From Paraburkholderia mimosarum LMG 23256 = NBRC 106338 (GTDB taxonomy: Bacteria; Pseudomonadota; Gammaproteobacteria; Burkholderiales; Burkholderiaceae): a stretch of 64,000 nucleotides of DNA. A program made the translations under genes and the position numbers. Positions 60,033 to 64,000 of the stretch are shown in pieces. Where the stretch lies: positions 52,860 through 116,859 of the forward strand of contig NZ_BBJJ01000023.1 in assembly GCF_000739815.1 (NCBI RefSeq), in the 5' to 3' direction. How positions within the stretch are numbered: the first letter of the stretch is position 1; each line of letters opens with the position of its first letter. The notes under the pieces are model-generated. The model searched no databases, had not been told where the DNA came from, and was given only the letters and a program-made list of their open reading frames with translations.

Positions 60033-61082
60033 ATGAGACAGGATCTCGTGACGTTCACCTGTGTGGCCGTCCTTGCCGTCATCACGGGATGGGTTCTGTA
60101 TATCGGGCGTCCGGTGCTGGTGCCCATCGCCTTCGCGATCATTACCTCGTATGTGATCTACGGGCTTGCCGAAATCCTGCGGCGCGTGCCGCACGTGGGC
60201 AAGCGCATTCGCGCAGGCGTGCGCTACTGGAGTGCGGCCGCGCTCATCCTCGTCGCGGCCTGGCTCGCGGCCGAACTGCTGCTTTCCGATACCGACCGCA
60301 TGCTGGCCGTGGCGCCGAAGTACGAAGCCACGCTGCTCGCCTTGCTGGCCAAAATCACCGCGCTGTTCCATCTGGAAACGGAAGCGTCGTGGACAGCGTT
60401 CCGCCGCGAGTTGCTGGCGGCCGTCAACGTTCAGGCGCTGCTGACCTCGCTGCTCGGCTCGCTCTCTTCGCTCATGGCGACCACGGTCGTCGTCTTTCTG
60501 TACACGGCGTTCTTCATGGTCGAGATGGGGCGCTTTCGCCGCAAGCTGTCCGCAGTCATGCGCGGCAAGGCCGACATGGAGCCCGTGATCGACGCCATCA
60601 ACTCGAAAATCGGCACCTACCTGGCGTTGAAGGCGCTGCTCGGCGTGGTGCTCGGCATTCTCAGCTGGGTCTGCATGCATTTCGTCGGGCTGGAGTTCGC
60701 GCCGCTCATCGCCGTCCTCATCGTGCTGCTGAACTTCGTGCCGTATGCGGGCTCGCTGATCCAGGTGGCGCTTCCCGTCCTGCTCGCGGCGCTTCAGTTC
60801 GGCCAGTGGAACGAGCCCGTCACGCTGCTCGTTTCGCTCTCTGCGATCAACTTCGTGATGGGCAATGTGCTCGACCCGTGGCTGATGGCCGGCTCGTTGA
60901 ACCTCAGCCCTGCGGTCATCCTCATGAGTCTCGCCACCTGGACGGCGATCTGGGGCATTCCTGGCGCATTTCTCGCGGTGCCGGGAACCGTGGCACTCAC
61001 GATCATTTTCTCGGCGTTCAGTTCCACGCGGCCTCTCGCGCTGCTGTTGACGAAAGAAGATGTCGTGAGGCCTGCTAAATAA
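60033..61082 (+). CDS. AI-2E (YdiK/TqsA-like) family membrane protein
   Basis: 349 residues with about eight hydrophobic segments. N-terminal TMs (FTCVAVLAVITGWVLYIGRP) are followed by a soluble helical stretch, and later come IAVLIVLLNFVPYAGSLIQV and NFVMGNVLDPWLMAGSLNLSP, signature blocks of the AI-2E permease family. GGGGAA precedes the ATG at 60033. Members have been linked to autoinducer export, sodium/proton exchange and amino-acid handling, so the substrate is open. Confidence 0.87.
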   Translation: MRQDLVTFTCVAVLAVITGWVLYIGRPVLVPIAFAIITSYVIYGLAEILRRVPHVGKRIRAGVRYWSAAALILVAAWLAAELLLSDTDRMLAVAPKYEATLLALLAKITALFHLETEASWTAFRRELLAAVNVQALLTSLLGSLSSLMATTVVVFLYTAFFMVEMGRFRRKLSAVMRGKADMEPVIDAINSKIGTYLALKALLGVVLGILSWVCMHFVGLEFAPLIAVLIVLLNFVPYAGSLIQVALPVLLAALQFGQWNEPVTLLVSLSAINFVMGNVLDPWLMAGSLNLSPAVILMSLATWTAIWGIPGAFLAVPGTVALTIIFSAFSSTRPLALLLTKEDVVRPAK

Positions 61083-61126
61083 CCATACCGCCCCGACGGA
61101 CGCGCGTCCAACCGCGGCTCGTTTTC

Positions 61127-61156
61127 CGAGGTGACCCGAGGTGACCCGAGGTGACT
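61127..61156 (+). repeat. Triplicated Shine-Dalgarno before the amidohydrolase
   Basis: Three head-to-tail 10-bp units, CGAGGTGACC at 61127 and 61137 and CGAGGTGACT at 61147, end one base before the ATG at 61158. Each holds GAGGTGA, a strong ribosome-binding core, and the last is correctly spaced. Upstream in-frame GTG codons are closed by a TGA inside the repeat, so the copies cannot extend the protein. Confidence 0.8.
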
Positions 61157-61157
61157 T

Positions 61158-62639
61158 ATGGCTCCCAGAATGAACCGTGGCGGCAACGCAATCGGCCCGA
61201 GTGGCTCTTGCCAGTGCAACAAGGCGCTGGCGCAGTATGCGAACCGCCGGATCAGTGCGGACCTGGCTCGCCGCGGCTTTCTCATCGGCATGGGCGCGTC
61301 GATGTTGAGCGCCGTTCTGCCGGAGTTCGGCAAGGCGCAGCAACCCGGCGCGGCAGCGCCTGCGCAGCCCACCACGTTCACGAACTTTCGCCTGTTCGAT
61401 GGCAAGTCAGGCGCGCTGCAGGACGGCATGTACCTCGTCGTTGACGGAAACCGCATCTCGCAGTTGCGCAGGGGGGCGCCGGAATTCTCGTCGGGCGCGG
61501 CAGGTGCTGCGGCGGGGCGGGTGATCGACTGCGGTGGCAGGGTGATGATGCCCGGCCTCATCGACATGCACTGGCATGCGCTGCTCGCCGCATTGCCTGT
61601 CGCCACGATTCTGCAATCGGACTTCAGTTTCGTGTACCTCGCGGCAGGCGCGGAGGCGCAGCGCACGCTCCTGCGGGGATTCACGACCGTTCGCGATGTG
61701 GGCGGCCCCGCCTTCGCATTGAAACAGGCCATCGACGCCGGTATGCTGAGCGGCCCGCGCATTTATCCGTCGGGCGCGATGATCACCACCACGGGCGGCC
61801 ACGGCGACTTTCGTCTGCTGACTGACGTGCCGCGCACGTCGGCTCAGATCAGCGAAATAGAAAGAACCGGCGCGGCTGCCATCGCCGATACGGCCGACGA
61901 AGTCCGCCTGCGCGTGCGCGAGCAGTTCATGCAGGGCGCCACGCAAATCAAGCTCGTGGGGTGCGGCGGCGTCTCCACGCCGCGCAGTCCGCTCGACATG
62001 CTCACGTTCACCGAGGCGCAGCTCAGGGCAGCGGTGGAAACCGCATTGGACTGGGGCACCTATGTGCTCGTGCATGCCTACACGCCGGAATCGGTGAAGC
62101 GATCGGTCGGGGCTGGCGTGCCATGCATCGAACACGGACACTTGATGGACGACCGCACTGCGGAAGTCATGGCAAAAAACGGCACATGGTTGAGCACGCA
62201 ACCATTCACCAGCGAGGAAGACGTCGCGCCGATGGCGCCCTCGAGCCACGAAAGGTTTCTGCAGGTCACCGCGGGGACCGACAACATGTACAAGCTTGCC
62301 CGCAAGCACGGCCTCAAGGTGGCGTTCGGCACCGACCTGATCTTTTCGCAGACGCTCGCCACGAGGCAAGGCACGATGCTCGGACACATCGCGCGCTGGT
62401 ATTCGTCTGCCGACGCGTTGCGGATGGCGACAGGTATTAACGGACAATTGCTGGCGCTCGCGGGCAAGCGCAATCCGTATCCGCACAAACTAGGCGTGCT
62501 CGAGGAGGGCGCGTATGCCGATCTGCTGATCGTGGCGGGCGACCCGCTTCAGGACTTGTCACTGCTTGCCAATCCCGATCAGAACCTGCTCATGGTCATG
62601 AAAGATGGGCGAGTTTTCAAGGATGCGTTGAAGGCTTGA
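61158..62639 (+). CDS. Amidohydrolase-superfamily enzyme, probably Tat-exported
   Basis: 493 residues. A twin-arginine signal begins about residue 38 (ARRGFLIGMGASML) with cleavage near GKAQQ, implying folded export. The metal centre is shown by His138-x-His140 in LIDMHWHALLA, then metal-bridging Lys in QIKLVGCGG, His residues in VHAYTPES and CIEHGHLMDD, and Asp in FGTDLI. This pattern matches prolidase/imidazolonepropionase-like amidohydrolases that cleave cyclic or peptidic amides. The substrate is not inferred. Confidence 0.9.
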   Translation: MAPRMNRGGNAIGPSGSCQCNKALAQYANRRISADLARRGFLIGMGASMLSAVLPEFGKAQQPGAAAPAQPTTFTNFRLFDGKSGALQDGMYLVVDGNRISQLRRGAPEFSSGAAGAAAGRVIDCGGRVMMPGLIDMHWHALLAALPVATILQSDFSFVYLAAGAEAQRTLLRGFTTVRDVGGPAFALKQAIDAGMLSGPRIYPSGAMITTTGGHGDFRLLTDVPRTSAQISEIERTGAAAIADTADEVRLRVREQFMQGATQIKLVGCGGVSTPRSPLDMLTFTEAQLRAAVETALDWGTYVLVHAYTPESVKRSVGAGVPCIEHGHLMDDRTAEVMAKNGTWLSTQPFTSEEDVAPMAPSSHERFLQVTAGTDNMYKLARKHGLKVAFGTDLIFSQTLATRQGTMLGHIARWYSSADALRMATGINGQLLALAGKRNPYPHKLGVLEEGAYADLLIVAGDPLQDLSLLANPDQNLLMVMKDGRVFKDALKA

Positions 62640-62653
62640 ACGGGCCGCCGCAC

Positions 62654-62854
62654 TCAACGCCGTAACAGCCAGAACAGCACCGACACCACGACCGATAGCA
62701 CGATGCACGTGACGATCGGAAAGTGGAAGCTGAATCCGTCGCGCACGATATGAATGTCGCCGGGCAGCCTGCCGAAGGGGATGCGCGCGAACCAGCGCCA
62801 TCCCACGCCAGCGAGCAGGCACAAGAGACCGAAGGCGATGAGAAAGCGGTTCAT
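62654..62854 (-). CDS. DUF2905 small membrane protein
   Basis: 66 residues with two transmembrane segments (LIAFGLLCLLAGVGW and IVTCIVLSVVVSVLFWLL) linked by FGRLPGDIHIVRDGFSFHFP, the conserved G-R-L-P-G-D-I loop of DUF2905. Function unknown. It is convergent with the amidohydrolase gene. Confidence 0.88.
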   Translation of the reverse strand: MNRFLIAFGLLCLLAGVGWRWFARIPFGRLPGDIHIVRDGFSFHFPIVTCIVLSVVVSVLFWLLRR

Positions 62855-62954
62855 GGCGCAGGTGAAGGCACATCACGGTCGCAACGGGTCCATGGTAAGC
62901 CCGCGGTGAGCGTCCTCGGCAACGAAAATACGCAGGACGGGCGCTTTCGGTCGC

Positions 62955-63030
62955 GTATCAGCCGAGCGATTTGTGTATCAAGATGTCACTGTTCGGGGCC
63001 GTATCAGCCCGCACGTATCAGGGCGTATCG
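62955..63030. repeat. Short repeated GTATCA motifs
   Basis: GTATCA occurs at 62955, 62975, 63001 and 63015, with a variant GTATCG at 63025, all on the plus strand within 76 bases. They lie in the 448-base gap before the right-edge gene. They could be a regulator-binding cluster. The rest of the gap has an AT-rich patch near 63140-63160 and no gene. Confidence 0.35.
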
Positions 63031-63302
63031 CGCATGTGCGCTGAAGCGGCCGCCGAAGCCTCTTGCGGGGTCTGAAGCCTCCCTGTCCTCATCCGCCATG
63101 TGGCCGATTCTGCCGGTTGAAGTTCACCGCGAAGTGGCCCATATTCAAAGTGATTTTTTGCCCGCCTGCCGTAGCGATTTGCGATATGCGGCGCGATCAG
63201 GGCAAATGCTTCGCAACCGCGCCACTTGCTCGCCCGCAGCGACGGGCAACCGGCACGCGGCAGCGCCCCGAAACCGATACTGTCGAAACCTCAATAGCTG
63301 CA

Positions 63303-64000
63303 ATGTTCAACGAACCTGGCCGAACCAAGTCTGGTCCGTGGGGATGTCCATACTGCGGGACCAGTTTCAATGCGCCGCTGATGATCTGTCCTCAGTGCGG
63401 CGCGAAGCAGCTGTCCGCTGGCCCGCGGATGCCGTCTGCGAACGAGTCTTCCGCGCCCGAGTGGCACGACGGTTTCGCGCGCCATTCGCGCTCGGATTGG
63501 ACGCCTTCGGCCTTCAGCTTCAGCGGCGCCGACCGCTACAGCGACTACCCGATACAAGATGAAGATCGCACGGCGCACCGTTCGTGGCTGCCGTTCTATG
63601 CCATCGGCGGCGTGGTTTCCGTCGTGTTCCTGATTGCGGCGTACATGATTTCGCATCACGGCGAGCGAGAGCCCACAGCGGGTGCTCAGGTGGTGGAGGG
63701 CTCAGTGTTCGTACCGAAGAGCACTTCGGCGGCGCCGGCCACGAAGCCGCACGCGCTGCCCAGCGTGCCACCCGTCACAGCCGAGCTTGCACCGCCGCCA
63801 GTCGCGAGCATCGCTCAAGCGCCGCTAGCCAGTGCGTCGGCGCCAACGCCAACGCCAACCCCAGCGCCAGCCATCGCGAGCGCAGCGCCGCCCGCGCTTG
63901 CCAAGGCGCCGCCGCCGCCGGTCGCGAGCGCACCGCCGCCCGTCGTGGCGCAAGTCGCGCCGCCCGCACCGGTTCAGGCGCCGCCGCAGCGGGCCCCGAG
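63303..64000 (+). CDS. Zinc-ribbon, single-TM, Pro/Ala-rich protein (cut by the right edge)
   Basis: An open frame from ATG 63303 runs off the window after 232 codons. The N-terminus has a double CxxC zinc ribbon (PWGCPYCGT and MICPQCGAK). A single transmembrane segment follows near residues 101-120 (FYAIGGVVSVVFLIAAYMI). Beyond it comes a long Pro/Ala/Val-rich stretch (PPPVASI, TPTPTPAPAI) that should span the periplasm. This layout fits a membrane-tethered sensor or envelope linker. The ribosome site is weak and the C-terminus is missing, so function is unassigned. Confidence 0.7.
   Translation, partial: MFNEPGRTKSGPWGCPYCGTSFNAPLMICPQCGAKQLSAGPRMPSANESSAPEWHDGFARHSRSDWTPSAFSFSGADRYSDYPIQDEDRTAHRSWLPFYAIGGVVSVVFLIAAYMISHHGEREPTAGAQVVEGSVFVPKSTSAAPATKPHALPSVPPVTAELAPPPVASIAQAPLASASAPTPTPTPAPAIASAAPPALAKAPPPPVASAPPPVVAQVAPPAPVQAPPQRAP

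Overview
The window looks like part of the secondary replicon (chromid or megaplasmid) of a Burkholderia-group betaproteobacterium (Paraburkholderia, Caballeronia or Burkholderia). Three things suggest this: high GC with typical Burkholderia gene families (trimeric porin, AAHS and sugar-porter MFS carriers, H-NS-like protein with a Lys/Ala tail, DUF3303, DUF2891, CsgG/DUF4810/DUF799 lipoproteins); a plasmid-type replication and partition module (parAB, iterons, Rep_3 initiator) at 23-28.7 kb; and argG, a core biosynthetic gene, directly beside that origin. No rRNA, tRNA, CRISPR array or intact insertion sequence was seen.

Layout. 0-3.8 kb: edge of a PRC-barrel protein, a methyltransferase-like remnant, small proteins, a Fur-family regulator and a polysaccharide pyruvyl transferase-like protein. 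3.9-11.9 kb: an aromatic-acid island: porin, AAHS transporter, ketopantoate-reductase-family protein, aldehyde dehydrogenase and benzoylformate decarboxylase (mdlC) on the minus strand, with a divergent LysR regulator. Together these would import an aromatic 2-oxo acid such as benzoylformate, decarboxylate it to the aldehyde and oxidise that to the carboxylate. 12.3-15.2 kb: sugar-porter MFS, TSUP permease, H-NS-like protein. 15.4-20.2 kb: a YhaN/YhaO-type ATPase-nuclease pair. 20.4-22.1 kb: two damaged regulators, a frameshifted LysR and a TetR with a premature stop.

23.0-28.7 kb: the replicon core. Four parS-like 19-bp sites lie downstream of parB. parA and parB overlap as GTGA. Upstream of parA is a putative operator, then about ten scattered copies of a 16-bp motif, an AT-rich palindrome, and a tandem array of degenerate copies of the same motif at 21-22 bp spacing ending at the rep promoter. 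This fits a plasmid-type origin with autoregulated initiator synthesis.

28.9-41 kb: argG, a GT2 glycosyltransferase, DUF2891, CBS protein, a methyl-accepting chemotaxis protein with a possible FliA-type promoter, a VOC protein, a Na/Pi symporter and a P2-type cation ATPase. 41.3-43.9 kb: small ORFs, an ESPR-like leader fragment, and a CsgG/DUF4810/DUF799 lipoprotein operon. 44-46 kb: acetyltransferases, an RbsD/FucU protein and an aldehyde dehydrogenase remnant. 46-52.2 kb: a compact uncharacterised catabolic cluster (ArgE-like deacetylase, DUF1028, RidA, flavin monooxygenase, LysR, NCS1 permease) probably for a nitrogen compound. 52.6-64 kb: a remnant outer-membrane protein beside a diheme cytochrome c, a diguanylate cyclase, an SLC13-type permease, an alpha/beta hydrolase, an HtrA-like protease, an AI-2E-family permease, a Tat-exported amidohydrolase with a triplicated Shine-Dalgarno, DUF2905, and a zinc-ribbon membrane protein cut by the right edge.
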